From Verrucomicrobiota bacterium (GTDB taxonomy: Bacteria; Verrucomicrobiota; Verrucomicrobiia; Palsa-1439): DNA of 64,000 nucleotides. The notes beneath the pieces are model-generated. The model worked only from the letters and a program-made list of their open reading frames with translations, was not told where the DNA came from and searched no databases. Each line of letters begins with the position of its first letter. Positions within the stretch are counted from its first letter, which is position 1. The DNA lies in NCBI GenBank assembly GCA_003152315.1, contig PLZV01000058.1:61225-125224 (forward strand), written 5' to 3'. A program made the position numbers and the translations under genes. Shown here in pieces: positions 33,556 through 43,365 of this stretch.

Positions 33556-35867
33556 AAAAATGGGTATTCGTTTTCCTTACTTTGATGATGACGATGAGCA
33601 CTTCATTCAGCGCAACGACATTCGAAATTGGTGAGAGGGATTTCCTGCTCGACGGCAAACCGCTGCAGATTCGCTGTGGCGAAATCCACTTCGCGCGCGT
33701 CCCGCGTGAGTATTGGCGACACCGGCTGAAGCTGTGCAAGGCGATGGGCTTGAATACTGTCTGCGCCTATCTGTTCTGGAACTACCACGAATGGGAGCCG
33801 GGCAAATACAATTGGTCAGGGCAGGCGGACGCCGCCGAGTTCTGCCGCATTGCGCAGCAGGAAGGTTTATGGGTGATTCTGCGTCCTGGCCCGTACGCCT
33901 GCGCGGAGTGGGACGGTGGCGGCATGCCATGGTGGCTGTTAAAGGACTCAAATATCCGGCTGCGTTCGCAAGACCCGGCATTCCTCGGCGCCGCCACCGC
34001 GTGGCTGAAGGAAGTTGGTCGCGTGCTTGGCCCGCTGCAGGTCACCAAGGGTGGTCCGATTCTCATGGCGCAGGTCGAGAATGAATATGGTTCATTTGGC
34101 AACGATGTCGAGTACATGGGCAAGGTGCGGCAGGCATTGCTTGATGGGGGGTTCAATGTGCCGCTGTTTGCGTGTAATCCAACGGGAGATTTGCCGAGAG
34201 GTTTGCGCGGCGATTTGTTCCAGGTCGTCAACTTCGGCAGTAATCCTCAAAATGGTTTCAAAGCGCTGCGCGCGGTGCAGCCGACCGGCCCGCTGATGTG
34301 CGGTGAATTCTACCCCGGTTGGTTTGATACTTGGGGCGCACCGCATCACCTTGGCAAAACCCAGCAGTACCTCGGCGACCTCGAATACATGCTCAAGCAG
34401 GGTGCGTCCTTCAGCATTTACATGGCGCACGGCGGCACGACCTTCGGTATGTGGTCGGGCGCGGACCGTCCGTTCAAACCCGATACCAGTAGCTACGATT
34501 ACGATGCGCCGATCAGTGAAGCCGGCTGGATTGGCGAGAAGTTTCAATTGACCCGCGATCTGATTGAAAAATATCTTCCGGCCGGCGAAACACTTCCGGC
34601 GCCGCCGAGCACGAATCCCGTGATGACTATGCCGTCGTTTACGCTTAACGAAACCGCGGCGCTCTTTGACAACCTGCCAATGCCCGTCGCCGACACCTTG
34701 CCACGCAACATGGAAGCCTACGATCAAGGCCACGGGTGCATCGTTTATCGCGCCATCCTTCCCCCCAATTCGGGGACGACGTTGCAAGTTGACCGAGCCG
34801 ATGATTTCGCGTGGGTGTTTCTCGACAGCAAACAAATCGGCGTCATGGATCGCCGTTCTCGCCAATTTCGAGTCAAGCTGCCTGCTCATGAGAAACCCGC
34901 GCAACTCGATATTCTCGTCGAGGCGATGGGCCATGTGAATTTCGGTAAAGAGATTCATGACCGGAAGGGTCTGCAAGGGCCCGTGCATCTCGGCGGTAAC
35001 GACGGCGCGAATGCACTGTCCGTCCAATGGCAAGTTTATCCGCTGCGACTTGACGCTCCAATGCTTGCCGGATTGAAATGGAAATCCGGTGCGGCCAAAG
35101 GCCCGGCATTCTGGCGCGGCACTTTCAATCTGAAGAAACCCGCCGATACGTTTCTTGATTTACGCAACTGGGGCAAGGGTGTTGTGTGGATCAACGGCCA
35201 TTGCCTTGCACGTTATTGGAACATCGGCCCGACGCAAACGGCTTACGTGCCCGGCCCGTGGCTGCGCGACGGAACGAACGAAATCATCATCCTCGATCTG
35301 CTCGGTCCCACACAACCGGTGCTTGTCGGCTTGGACAAACCGATTCTTGACATGGTGCGCGGCGAGTTGGATTTTGCGCAGCGGTCAACTCCGCAAGGTC
35401 GGCTCACGCTGGACCAGCCGGCGTATACCGGCACATTCGCGCCGGGACCCGAGGTTCAGGAAGTGAAGTTTCCCAAACCACTCGAGGGGAAGCAGTTCTG
35501 CATCGAATCACTGAACGCCCACGACGGCAAACCTTTCGCCGCGATCGCGGAATTCGACCTGCTCGATCCCGCCGGCAAGTCGATCCCACATACGGAGTGG
35601 ACGATCGCGTACGTGGACAGCGAAGAGTTGGTCGGTGAAGACGGCTCGGCGGGAAACGCGATCGATGGGCAAGTTACCACCCATTGGCATACTGCTTGGA
35701 AGACGGAAAAACCAGGACACCCGCATCAGCTCGTTATTGATTTGGGCGCGGCCGTTCGCATCGGCGGTTTCCGCTACACCCCGCGCGCTGGAGAAAACCA
35801 GCCGGGACGAATCAAGGAATACAGGATCTATGTCGGACCCGCATTGGTAACGGTGGTCAAGCAATGA
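33552..35867 (+). CDS. Secreted GH35 beta-galactosidase
   Basis: The protein has 771 residues from ATG 33552, which overlaps the permease stop and has GGAGG upstream; the longer open frame to 32658 lies inside the permease gene. The signal peptide ends near residue 21. The GH35 barrel covers about residues 25-345: acid/base Glu178 in QVENEYGSFG, nucleophile Glu252 in CGEFYPGWFDTWG, and YMAHGGTTFGMWSG. Two beta-sandwich domains follow. At the C-terminus (about 640-771) a factor-5/8-type domain carries NAIDGQVTTHWHT. The enzyme removes terminal beta-galactose; here probably from galactan side chains of arabinogalactan. Periplasmic or surface location. Confidence 0.92.
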   Translation: MKKWVFVFLTLMMTMSTSFSATTFEIGERDFLLDGKPLQIRCGEIHFARVPREYWRHRLKLCKAMGLNTVCAYLFWNYHEWEPGKYNWSGQADAAEFCRIAQQEGLWVILRPGPYACAEWDGGGMPWWLLKDSNIRLRSQDPAFLGAATAWLKEVGRVLGPLQVTKGGPILMAQVENEYGSFGNDVEYMGKVRQALLDGGFNVPLFACNPTGDLPRGLRGDLFQVVNFGSNPQNGFKALRAVQPTGPLMCGEFYPGWFDTWGAPHHLGKTQQYLGDLEYMLKQGASFSIYMAHGGTTFGMWSGADRPFKPDTSSYDYDAPISEAGWIGEKFQLTRDLIEKYLPAGETLPAPPSTNPVMTMPSFTLNETAALFDNLPMPVADTLPRNMEAYDQGHGCIVYRAILPPNSGTTLQVDRADDFAWVFLDSKQIGVMDRRSRQFRVKLPAHEKPAQLDILVEAMGHVNFGKEIHDRKGLQGPVHLGGNDGANALSVQWQVYPLRLDAPMLAGLKWKSGAAKGPAFWRGTFNLKKPADTFLDLRNWGKGVVWINGHCLARYWNIGPTQTAYVPGPWLRDGTNEIIILDLLGPTQPVLVGLDKPILDMVRGELDFAQRSTPQGRLTLDQPAYTGTFAPGPEVQEVKFPKPLEGKQFCIESLNAHDGKPFAAIAEFDLLDPAGKSIPHTEWTIAYVDSEELVGEDGSAGNAIDGQVTTHWHTAWKTEKPGHPHQLVIDLGAAVRIGGFRYTPRAGENQPGRIKEYRIYVGPALVTVVKQ

Positions 35868-36865
35868 CGCGAAATCTTGTTGTGGTTCTCCTCTTGGGTG
35901 GCGCTTTGATGCAGCAGACGTGCGCCGCGATGGTCTGCCCCGGCGAGATTTGGCCGGACGATCACGGCAAGCACGTTCAGGCGCACGGCGGCGACATTCT
36001 CAAACTCGGCGACACCTACTACTGGTTTGGCGAGTACCGCTCGCAGGAGAACGTCCGTGGCAAGCGATACGTCGGTTGTTACGCATCGAAGGACCTGGTC
36101 AACTGGCAATTTCGAAACGAAGTAATCAAATCCGATGCGCCATTCGGAATCGGGCCACGCTGGGTGCTCGAACGTCCGAAGGTCTTCTACAACAAGAAGA
36201 CCAAGAAATTTGTCATGTATATGCACCTCGATGGTCCCACGAACCCCGATGGCGGGGGCAGCGGTTACGCGCTGGCCCAAGTGGGCGTGGCTACTTGCGA
36301 CACCGTGGATGGCGATTATACTTTCGTCCACAACTTCCGCCCGCTTGGGCAGGAGAGCCGCGACATTGGGCAGTTTATCGATGACGACGGTTCGGCCTAT
36401 CTGATCTTCGAGAGCCGGCCCACGAAGGGGTTCTTCATTGCGAAACTCTCTGAAGATTACCTCGATGTCGAAAAGGAAGTCTGTTTTATACGTGCCCCGC
36501 TTGAGGGCGGGGCGCTCGTCCACTACGACGGTCTTTACTATCTTATCGGCTCCTACATGACCGGCTGGGCGCCCAATGCCAACCAATATGCCACGGCCTC
36601 GCGGCTCGAAGGGCCATGGTCGAAGTTCAAGGACATCGCTCTGCCGGAGGCAAAGACCTATGGTTCTCAATCGTCGATGCTGGTGAAAGTTGTCGGATCG
36701 AAGAAGACGAGCGTGATCTTCATGGGCGACATCTGGAAACCGAGGACCCAATGGGACAGCCGGTATCTGTGGATGCCTCTGGAGATCGGCGGCGGCAAAC
36801 TGTGGCTGCCGGAGCCGAAGCCGTGGACGATCGATATTCAAACCGGCGAGACGAGCATCCCGTGA
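35864..36865 (+). CDS. Secreted GH43 subfamily-24-like exo-beta-1,3-galactanase
   Basis: The protein has 333 residues with a signal peptide to about residue 22 and a single five-bladed propeller. Subfamily 24 features are visible: HGGDILKLGDTYYWFGE, Glu103 in LERPKV, Glu214 in APLEGGAL (acid position) and Gln269 in YGSQSS. The spacing from Glu214 to Gln269 (55) equals that of Glu208 and Gln263 in the Phanerochaete Pc1,3Gal43A enzyme, where Gln acts in place of the usual Asp base. Known members peel galactose from the beta-1,3-galactan backbone of type II arabinogalactan, bypassing side chains. It overlaps GH35 by ATGA and GH30 by one base. This is one of the strongest clues to the substrate of the locus. 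Confidence 0.85.
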   Translation: MTRNLVVVLLLGGALMQQTCAAMVCPGEIWPDDHGKHVQAHGGDILKLGDTYYWFGEYRSQENVRGKRYVGCYASKDLVNWQFRNEVIKSDAPFGIGPRWVLERPKVFYNKKTKKFVMYMHLDGPTNPDGGGSGYALAQVGVATCDTVDGDYTFVHNFRPLGQESRDIGQFIDDDGSAYLIFESRPTKGFFIAKLSEDYLDVEKEVCFIRAPLEGGALVHYDGLYYLIGSYMTGWAPNANQYATASRLEGPWSKFKDIALPEAKTYGSQSSMLVKVVGSKKTSVIFMGDIWKPRTQWDSRYLWMPLEIGGGKLWLPEPKPWTIDIQTGETSIP

Positions 36866-38304
36866 TGAGCCGTCTCCGCATCCACTCCGTGGTATTCGTG
36901 CTGGCGATGCTTGTGGGTTTCGTCTTAACTGGCAACGCAGAAACAAACACTGTCATTATCGAACCAGGCAAAACCTGGGGCCCATGGGAAGGGTGGGGCA
37001 CTTCGCTCTGTTGGTGGGCCAAGGGCCTGGGTGATCGCGACGATATCGCCGACCTCCTTTTCACCACCAAGACAGTTGATTTCAACGGCCAGAAGCTGCC
37101 CGGCTTGGGATTGAACTTTGCCCGCTACAATGTAGGCGCGTGCAGTTGGAACGAGGTCGATGGCCGCAAGATGATCGTCTCGAGAGGCATCCTGCCTTTT
37201 CGGCAGATGGAAGGGTTCTGGCTCGATGGCAAGAGCGAGGATCCTCACTCGGCAAGCTGGAATTGGAACGTGGACGCCAACCAACGCGCGATGCTACTCA
37301 AAGCGCGCGATCGTGGTGCGAAGTATTTCGAGCTTTTTTCGAATGCACCCATGTGGTGGATGTGCACGAACGACAATCCATCGGGTGCGGCGAAGGCAAT
37401 GGACGACAATCTAGCGCCTGAGAAGTACGAAAAGTTTGCGGTGTATCTGGCCACCGTCGCGAAACACGCCAAGGATCACTGGGGCATCACGTTCACCACC
37501 GTGAAGCCGTTCAACGAACCCATTGCAAGCTATTGGCACGCCAATGGCAAACAGGAGGGCTGTCACTTTTCGCATGAGGCCCAAGCGGCCGTGCTGCCGC
37601 TTCTCCGTGCGCAACTCGATAAGCGCGGGCTCAAAGACATGCCCATCGCCGCCTCCGATGAGAGCCTGTACGACCAGGCGCTGGGGACGTGGAACAGCTT
37701 CGACGCGACGACGAAAGCGATCGTCAAACAGGTAAATGTCCACGGTTACCAGAATGGGAATGGCCGTCGCGATTTACTGTTTGAAGCCATTAATGGCAAG
37801 CGACTTAGGAATTCGGAATATGGAGAGAAAGATCCGACCGGTCTGCAGATGGCGCGCAATCTTCACCTCGATTTGCAGTACCTGCACCCCACGGCTTGGA
37901 CCTACTGGCAGCCGTTTGATGGCGGGGGGTGGGGCCTCATTGACACCGATATGCGCAAGAACGCCATGGGGGTGACCAATCCGAAATATTTCATCCTCAC
38001 ACAATATACGCGTCATATACGCCCCGGTATGACGATCCTCGAAACTGGCGATACAGACACCGTGGCCGCTTACGATGCCAAGGCTCGAAAGCTCGTGATT
38101 GTTGCGCGCAACGGCGACAAGGACGACACGAAGACCTTCGACCTTTCCAAGTACACCGTCCACGATGGTCCGGTGACCCGGTGGATAACAGAACCGAAGG
38201 GCAACACGCGCTACGAGATGCACCGCGATGTGAAGGTTGCCGACAAACGTATCACGTGTGTGTTGCCGGCTAATTCTGTTCAAACCTTCGAGGTGAAACT
38301 CTGA
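36865..38304 (+). CDS. Secreted GH30 subfamily-5-like endo-beta-1,6-galactanase
   Basis: The protein has 479 residues from ATG 36865, which shares one base with the GH43 stop; the frame is open back to 36616 inside GH43. The signal peptide ends LTGNAE. The barrel begins with WEGWGTSLCWWAKGLGDRDD, characteristic of the GH30_5 branch, with acid/base Glu218 in VKPFNEP and likely nucleophile Glu318 in NSEYGEKD. A small beta-domain closes the protein. Characterised relatives cut the beta-1,6-galactan side chains of arabinogalactan-proteins. It lies between the beta-1,3-galactanase and a sugar symporter. Confidence 0.85.
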   Translation: MSRLRIHSVVFVLAMLVGFVLTGNAETNTVIIEPGKTWGPWEGWGTSLCWWAKGLGDRDDIADLLFTTKTVDFNGQKLPGLGLNFARYNVGACSWNEVDGRKMIVSRGILPFRQMEGFWLDGKSEDPHSASWNWNVDANQRAMLLKARDRGAKYFELFSNAPMWWMCTNDNPSGAAKAMDDNLAPEKYEKFAVYLATVAKHAKDHWGITFTTVKPFNEPIASYWHANGKQEGCHFSHEAQAAVLPLLRAQLDKRGLKDMPIAASDESLYDQALGTWNSFDATTKAIVKQVNVHGYQNGNGRRDLLFEAINGKRLRNSEYGEKDPTGLQMARNLHLDLQYLHPTAWTYWQPFDGGGWGLIDTDMRKNAMGVTNPKYFILTQYTRHIRPGMTILETGDTDTVAAYDAKARKLVIVARNGDKDDTKTFDLSKYTVHDGPVTRWITEPKGNTRYEMHRDVKVADKRITCVLPANSVQTFEVKL

Positions 38305-39779
38305 TGGACGCGGCTCCAGCACGTCGGCACCATCACGACACCGCCCAAGCCGATCGAGTCACTCTGCGCGAGAAGATCGGCCTCGGTTTCGGCAAAGCCA
38401 TCGGGGATGGCACGCATGGCACGCTGCACGTGCTGGTCAGTCAGATCTACAACATGACGCTGGGCTTGGACCCGAGGCTCCTCAGCACCATCGTCTTCAT
38501 CCAACGGATCTGGGATGCGATGGCGGATCCTGTCTTTGGTCAGTTCTCGGACAACTTTCGCTCTCGCTGGGGCCGGCGCCGGCCGTTGTTGTTGGCGGCG
38601 GCGTTGCCGGTCGGGCTTACGTGGGCGGCGATGTGGTGGTTTCCGCGCGGCGTCAGCAGTAATTACCTGTTCTGGTATTTGCTGGTGGTCTCGCTCCTTT
38701 TCTATACCGCGTATTCGCTGTACACGATGCCGTTGGGGGGGCTGATCATCGAGGCAACCGACGATTACCATGAGCGAACGCGGATTGCGGGAGTCACGCT
38801 GGCGTTCGGATTCGCAGCGCAGATTGGTAGCCAATGGGTTTTCCCGGTCACACAAAGGTGGGTTCCCGCCGCCGCATCGTTGAGCGAGAGAGTGTATGCC
38901 ACAGTCACCGGGGTGCGTTGTGTGTCTTTAGGGTGTGGCGTGTTGTTTTTCCTCGTCGCACTTTTACCCGTCGTGCTTTGTCGCGAGCGAATGTATGCGA
39001 AGGTCGCGGGAAAACAGCGACACATCGCGTTCGGGGAAAGCTGGCGAGCGGTGCGGGGCAACAAGTCGTTCATGGCGCTGCTCTGGGCGCGCTGCGTTTT
39101 CAGTTTCGGCTTCAACGTTGTGGGAATTCTGGGTAATTACATGTATGTCTATTACGTCTTTGCGGGAGACATCAAGGGATCGGCCTTCAGCGCCGCCGTC
39201 ATCGGTTCGTGTTTTCACGTCGCCGGGATCATCACCTCGCTCGCCGTATATCCGCACATCGAGCGCCGTATCGGTAAACGGCACACGCTGGAGTTCGCCG
39301 CCGCTATTCTGATCGTGGACTGCCTTTGCAAGATCGTCCTCTACCAGCACGGCCGCACGTGGTGGCCATTGCCGATCATTATGATGAATGGAATTTCCAA
39401 CGCCGGCGTGTCGTTGATGTGTGTCGCAATGCTCGGCGACATCTCCGACTACGATGAATGGCAGACGGGGCTGCGCCGGGAAGGATTGTTCAACTCGTTG
39501 CTGTGCTGGTTTGAAAAGGCCGGCAACTCGGTCGGCTACTTGCTCTCCGGGTTCATCCTCGCCTGGATCGGTTTCAACGCAAAGTTCGGCGCGCAATCCG
39601 ATCACGCGCTCCAGTTGATGAAGCTCGCCTACGTCGTTGCCCCGGCCACCGGAGCGCTGATCACGATCTTCCTGATCCGTCGTTATGAACTGAGCCAGGA
39701 CAAAGTCTACGAAATCAAAGACGAACTCGCCCGCCGCCGCGCGGCGAAAAATGTCCCGTCGGCTGACCTGCTTCCATGA
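38304..39779 (+). CDS. GPH/MelB-type sugar:cation symporter
   Basis: The protein has 491 residues and about 12 hydrophobic segments, starting at ATG 38304, which shares one base with the GH30 stop. The GPH family signature is clear in IWDAMADPVFGQFSDNF followed by RWGRRRPLL, and again in LGDISDYDEWQTGLRREG in the second half. Family members import galactosides, melibiose, xylosides or glucuronides with Na+ or H+. It is the third transporter type in this operon and could take up disaccharides or acidic oligosaccharides for the cytoplasmic enzymes encoded just downstream. Confidence 0.88.
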   Translation: MDAAPARRHHHDTAQADRVTLREKIGLGFGKAIGDGTHGTLHVLVSQIYNMTLGLDPRLLSTIVFIQRIWDAMADPVFGQFSDNFRSRWGRRRPLLLAAALPVGLTWAAMWWFPRGVSSNYLFWYLLVVSLLFYTAYSLYTMPLGGLIIEATDDYHERTRIAGVTLAFGFAAQIGSQWVFPVTQRWVPAAASLSERVYATVTGVRCVSLGCGVLFFLVALLPVVLCRERMYAKVAGKQRHIAFGESWRAVRGNKSFMALLWARCVFSFGFNVVGILGNYMYVYYVFAGDIKGSAFSAAVIGSCFHVAGIITSLAVYPHIERRIGKRHTLEFAAAILIVDCLCKIVLYQHGRTWWPLPIIMMNGISNAGVSLMCVAMLGDISDYDEWQTGLRREGLFNSLLCWFEKAGNSVGYLLSGFILAWIGFNAKFGAQSDHALQLMKLAYVVAPATGALITIFLIRRYELSQDKVYEIKDELARRRAAKNVPSADLLP

Positions 39780-41200
39780 AAACAAAGCTGATCGTTGGAT
39801 TGTTCGGCGTCGGGCTGGATACATACTGGCCGCAATTCAAAGGTCTGCGCGAGCGGCTCATGGGCTATCAAGGCCAGATCGAAAAGAGAATCAAAGGCTA
39901 CGGCGTGGAAATCGTCAATGCTGGTTTGGTGGACAACCCGATCAAAGCGCGGGAGGCGGCCTCGCAGTTTCGTCGAGAAGAAGTGGATTTGATTTTTCTC
40001 TACGTCTCCACGTACGCGCTGTCGTCCACGGTGTTGCCAGTAGTGCAACAGGCCCACGTGCCGGTCGTGGTGCTGAATCTCCAGCCCGTTCCACAGCTCG
40101 ATTATAGGAAGTTCAACGCGCTCGGCGACCGCGGCTTGATGACCGGCATCTGGCTGGAGCATTGTCAGTCGTGCAGTTGCCCGGAGATCGCCTCCGTGTT
40201 CAACCGCGTCGGCATCGCCTATCATCTCGTTACCGGCCACTTGCAGGACGATGAGGCATGGCAGGAAATTCGCGACTGGGTGGACGGGGCGAGAGTGGCC
40301 GCCGGCATGCGCCAGAACCGCGTCGGAGTCCTCGGTCATTATTACTGCGGCATGCTCGACGTGTACAGCGATATGACCCAGCAATCGGCAGTGTTCGGCA
40401 ATCACTTCGAGTTGCTGGAAATGTGTGAGTTGCACGCGTTGCGCAACGCCGTGACCAGGCCCCGCGTTCAGGCGAAGATTCGTCAGTTCCAGAAGGCGTT
40501 CGACGTTGCGCCCGAATGCGAGCCAGCAGAGATCGAACGGGCCGCGCGCACTTCCTGCGCGCTGGACGCGCTGGTCGCGAAGCATGATCTCGGCTCGCTC
40601 GCGTACTACTACGAGAGCGTTGAGGGCAGTCAGTATCAGGACATCGTTACGAGCGTTATCGCTGGCAACACGCTGCTCACGGGCCAGCATATGCCCGTAG
40701 CCGGCGAGTGCGAAATCAAGAATGTGCAGGCGATGAAGATCATGGACCTGCTCGGCGTGGGCGGCTCGTTCTCGGAGTTTTACCTGACCGACTTCAAAGA
40801 CGACGTGGTCTATCTCGGCCACGACGGCCCGGCGCACTTCGCCATCGCTGAGGGGCGCGTCAAGCTTGTGCCGCTGCCGGTCTATCACGGCAAGCCCGGC
40901 AAAGGTCTCTCGATCCAAATGACGGTGAAACACGGCCCGGTCACGCTGCTATCGGTCGTGCAGTGGGGTGACGGCACCGTGTTGTCGCTGGTGGCCGAGG
41001 GCGAAGCCGTGCCCGGCCCCGTGTTGCAAATCGGCAACACCAACAGCCGGTACAAATTCTCCCTTGGCGCAAAGGCGTTCATGAATGAGTGGTCGAAGGC
41101 CGGTCCGGCTCATCATTGCGCCATTGGCGTCGGCCACGTGGCCGGCAAGCTCAAGAAGCTCGCCGCGATTCTCGGCATCCAGGTCCAACAAGTTTGCTAA
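39776..41200 (+). CDS. L-arabinose/L-fucose isomerase family protein
   Basis: The protein has 474 residues and no signal peptide. The N-terminal half resembles the FucI/AraA Rossmann-like domains ([46 protein letters not shown]). The C-terminal half has the family-type segment [19 protein letters not shown] and a late VGHVAGKL histidine that could help form the metal site. These enzymes interconvert aldoses and ketoses such as L-arabinose/L-ribulose or L-fucose/L-fuculose. Position next to rhamnose mutarotase and arabinosidase genes suggests arabinose or a 6-deoxysugar. The exact sugar is open. It overlaps the symporter gene by ATGA. Confidence 0.78.
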   Translation: MKTKLIVGLFGVGLDTYWPQFKGLRERLMGYQGQIEKRIKGYGVEIVNAGLVDNPIKAREAASQFRREEVDLIFLYVSTYALSSTVLPVVQQAHVPVVVLNLQPVPQLDYRKFNALGDRGLMTGIWLEHCQSCSCPEIASVFNRVGIAYHLVTGHLQDDEAWQEIRDWVDGARVAAGMRQNRVGVLGHYYCGMLDVYSDMTQQSAVFGNHFELLEMCELHALRNAVTRPRVQAKIRQFQKAFDVAPECEPAEIERAARTSCALDALVAKHDLGSLAYYYESVEGSQYQDIVTSVIAGNTLLTGQHMPVAGECEIKNVQAMKIMDLLGVGGSFSEFYLTDFKDDVVYLGHDGPAHFAIAEGRVKLVPLPVYHGKPGKGLSIQMTVKHGPVTLLSVVQWGDGTVLSLVAEGEAVPGPVLQIGNTNSRYKFSLGAKAFMNEWSKAGPAHHCAIGVGHVAGKLKKLAAILGIQVQQVC

Positions 41201-41216
41201 CGGAGCCCGACACATT

Positions 41217-41531
41217 ATGATTCGCAAGTCTTTTGTCATGGCTGTAAACCCCGGCTGCGAAGCCGAGTATGAGCGCCGGCACCGCCCGATTTGGGACGAC
41301 CTCGCCGCTGTGTTGAAAGCGCACGGCGTCCACAACTATTCGATCTTTCACGACCCTGTGACGAATCTGCTCTTCGGTTACGTCCAGATTGAGGACGAAG
41401 ACCAGTGGCAGGCCATCGCTCGCACCGAGGTGTGCCAGCGCTGGTGGGCGCACATGGCGGACATCATGCCGGCCAACGCGGATAACAGTCCGGTTGCCCG
41501 CGAAGTGAGGGAGATGTTTCATCTTGATTGA
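41217..41531 (+). CDS. rhaM: L-rhamnose mutarotase
   Basis: The 104-residue protein has the same length as E. coli RhaM and aligns along its whole length without gaps ([12 protein letters not shown] at the start, VCQRWWAHM and [10 protein letters not shown] near the end). The expected active-site positions His22 and Tyr41 and the Trp pair at 76-77 are present. It interconverts alpha- and beta-L-rhamnopyranose in the cytoplasm, feeding rhamnose isomerase. No other rhamnose catabolic gene is in the window. It supports L-rhamnose, a cap sugar of arabinogalactan side chains, as one of the products of this locus. Confidence 0.93.
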   Translation: MIRKSFVMAVNPGCEAEYERRHRPIWDDLAAVLKAHGVHNYSIFHDPVTNLLFGYVQIEDEDQWQAIARTEVCQRWWAHMADIMPANADNSPVAREVREMFHLD

Positions 41532-41544
41532 GAAGACCCATCAT

Positions 41545-43365
41545 ATGAGGGGGAATCCGTTGCGCACCCGCGCCGACTTGCAGCGCTTGGCGTGCGATCT
41601 GGTCGAACCGGTTCTGCCGCATTTTTCCCCGGGCCGCGCGCAAATCCATCTCGGCGAAAACCGCGCTCACTACGGCGATCCGGCCGGCTGGCTCGAAGCG
41701 TTTTCGCGCCCGCTCTGGGGGCTTGTGCCGCTGGGGGCCGGTGGGGGTCGGTTCGATCACTGGTCGCTTTGGCAGGAAGGCCTCACCGCCGGCACCGACC
41801 CCAGCCATCCTGAGTTTTGGGGTGTTACCGGCGATTTCGATCAACGTAGCGTCGAACAGGCCGCGATCGGCTTCGGGTTGGCGCTCGCGCCGCAATTGCT
41901 GTGGGAACCACTTGCGCCTGCCGCGCGCGATCGGCTGGCCGCGTGGTTGCAGCGCATCAACGAAGTGCGGCTGGTCCAAAGCAACTGGCTGTGGTTCCGC
42001 GTGCTCGTGAACCTCGGGCTGAGCCGCTGTGGCCAGACGTGGTCCGCGCAACAGGTTGAAGCCGACCTCGCGCAGATCGATCGGTTCTATCTCGGCGATG
42101 GCTGGTACGTGGACGGCCTTCCCGGGCCTCCGCATCGTAGTGGTTGGCAAGGCGATTACTACGTGCCGATGGCGTTTCACTTTTGCGGGCTTATCTACGC
42201 CAAGCTCACCAATACCGTGCGCTTCATCGACCGCGCGTCGATCTTCGCGCGCGACTTCGCACATTGGTTTTCCGCCGACGGCGCGGCGTTGCCATTTGGG
42301 CGCAGCCTGACGTATCGATTCGCGCAAGGCGCGTTCTGGGGTGCGCTCGCCTTTGCCGACGTCGAAGCCCTGCCGTGGCCGGTGATCAAAGGACTTTACC
42401 TGCGCCATCTGCGCTGGTGGATCCGACAGCCGGTGTTTTCCGAAACGGGACTGCTAACGATTGGCTACGCGTATCCGAATCTGCACGTGGCCGAGAGCTA
42501 CAATGCGCCCGGCTCGCCATACTGGGCGCTCAAGGCGTTTCTGCCTCTCGCATTACCGGAACAACACCCGTTCTGGCGCGCGGAAGAAGCGCCGCTGCCG
42601 CCGCGCCGCGCGGTGCATACCGTGCCGGGCGCGAAGCTGATCCTTGTCACCGATCCGCGCTCGCGCGAAGTCACCGCGATCAATCCCGGTCGGCCTGTCC
42701 TCGATTGGCCACGCCACGCGCCGCACAAATACTCGAAGTGTGCCTACTCGACGCGCTTCGGTTTCAGCGTGCCTGTGAGCGCCGCCAGCCCGACCGAGGG
42801 CGGTTTGGACAACGGACTCTCACTCAGCGATGACGGCCGTTTCTTTCATGTGCGAGAGCATTGCGTGGACGGAGAAGTGCGCGATGGCGTGGCGTACGCA
42901 CGCTGGCAACCGTGGCCCGATGTCGAACTCTGCACCTGGCTCGTGGCCGAGCCGACCGGGCACATCCGTCTCCACCGGTTGCGCACTGCACGGAAACTGT
43001 GGACGCTCGAAGGCGGTTTCGCGGTCGGTTACACCGACCGGACGACGATGCAATCCAAACCGGGGGAAGTTCATTCGCCCCAAGGCGCGTCAGTCTTGCA
43101 CGATTTTGTCGGGCGACGCGAGGCAGGGTTCGTGGAACTGGGCGCGAACAGTCATCTTCTAAGCCCGCTGGCGGCAATGCCAACACTCCGCTCCGTGCAT
43201 GAACCCGGCGAGCATTGGCTCGCCTGCTGGGCCGGGGACAATTTCAGCGATGCCCACCGGTTCACAGTCGAATCGGGCGGCGTTTCCCGCGATGGCGAAG
43301 AGTGGTGGACCCGGCAAGACGGATCGAGCGCTGCCCGCCTTCGAACATTGGAGGAACTCGCTTGA
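41545..43365 (+). CDS. Cytoplasmic DUF2264/GH154-type enzyme (probable beta-glucuronidase)
   Basis: The protein has 606 residues from ATG 41545; a TTG at 41524 inside the rhaM end is the alternative start. There is no signal peptide. The DUF2264 pattern is clear: FSRPLWGLVPL, an (alpha/alpha)6-barrel region with NWLWFRVLVNLGL, DGWYVDGLPG, then SGWQGDYYVPMAFH and FGRSLTYRFAQGAFWGALAF. The C-terminal part is a beta-sandwich. DUF2264 was founded as GH154 on a Bacteroides exo-beta-glucuronidase acting on arabinogalactan oligosaccharides. The gene sits between rhaM and a BNR propeller gene, consistent with cytoplasmic trimming of GlcA-galactose after rhamnose removal. Activity inferred. Confidence 0.75.
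   Translation: MRGNPLRTRADLQRLACDLVEPVLPHFSPGRAQIHLGENRAHYGDPAGWLEAFSRPLWGLVPLGAGGGRFDHWSLWQEGLTAGTDPSHPEFWGVTGDFDQRSVEQAAIGFGLALAPQLLWEPLAPAARDRLAAWLQRINEVRLVQSNWLWFRVLVNLGLSRCGQTWSAQQVEADLAQIDRFYLGDGWYVDGLPGPPHRSGWQGDYYVPMAFHFCGLIYAKLTNTVRFIDRASIFARDFAHWFSADGAALPFGRSLTYRFAQGAFWGALAFADVEALPWPVIKGLYLRHLRWWIRQPVFSETGLLTIGYAYPNLHVAESYNAPGSPYWALKAFLPLALPEQHPFWRAEEAPLPPRRAVHTVPGAKLILVTDPRSREVTAINPGRPVLDWPRHAPHKYSKCAYSTRFGFSVPVSAASPTEGGLDNGLSLSDDGRFFHVREHCVDGEVRDGVAYARWQPWPDVELCTWLVAEPTGHIRLHRLRTARKLWTLEGGFAVGYTDRTTMQSKPGEVHSPQGASVLHDFVGRREAGFVELGANSHLLSPLAAMPTLRSVHEPGEHWLACWAGDNFSDAHRFTVESGGVSRDGEEWWTRQDGSSAARLRTLEELA

Noticed and set aside
36616..36864. N-terminal extension of the GH30 frame
   Set aside because: It overlaps the end of the GH43 gene. 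The signal peptide begins at 36865.
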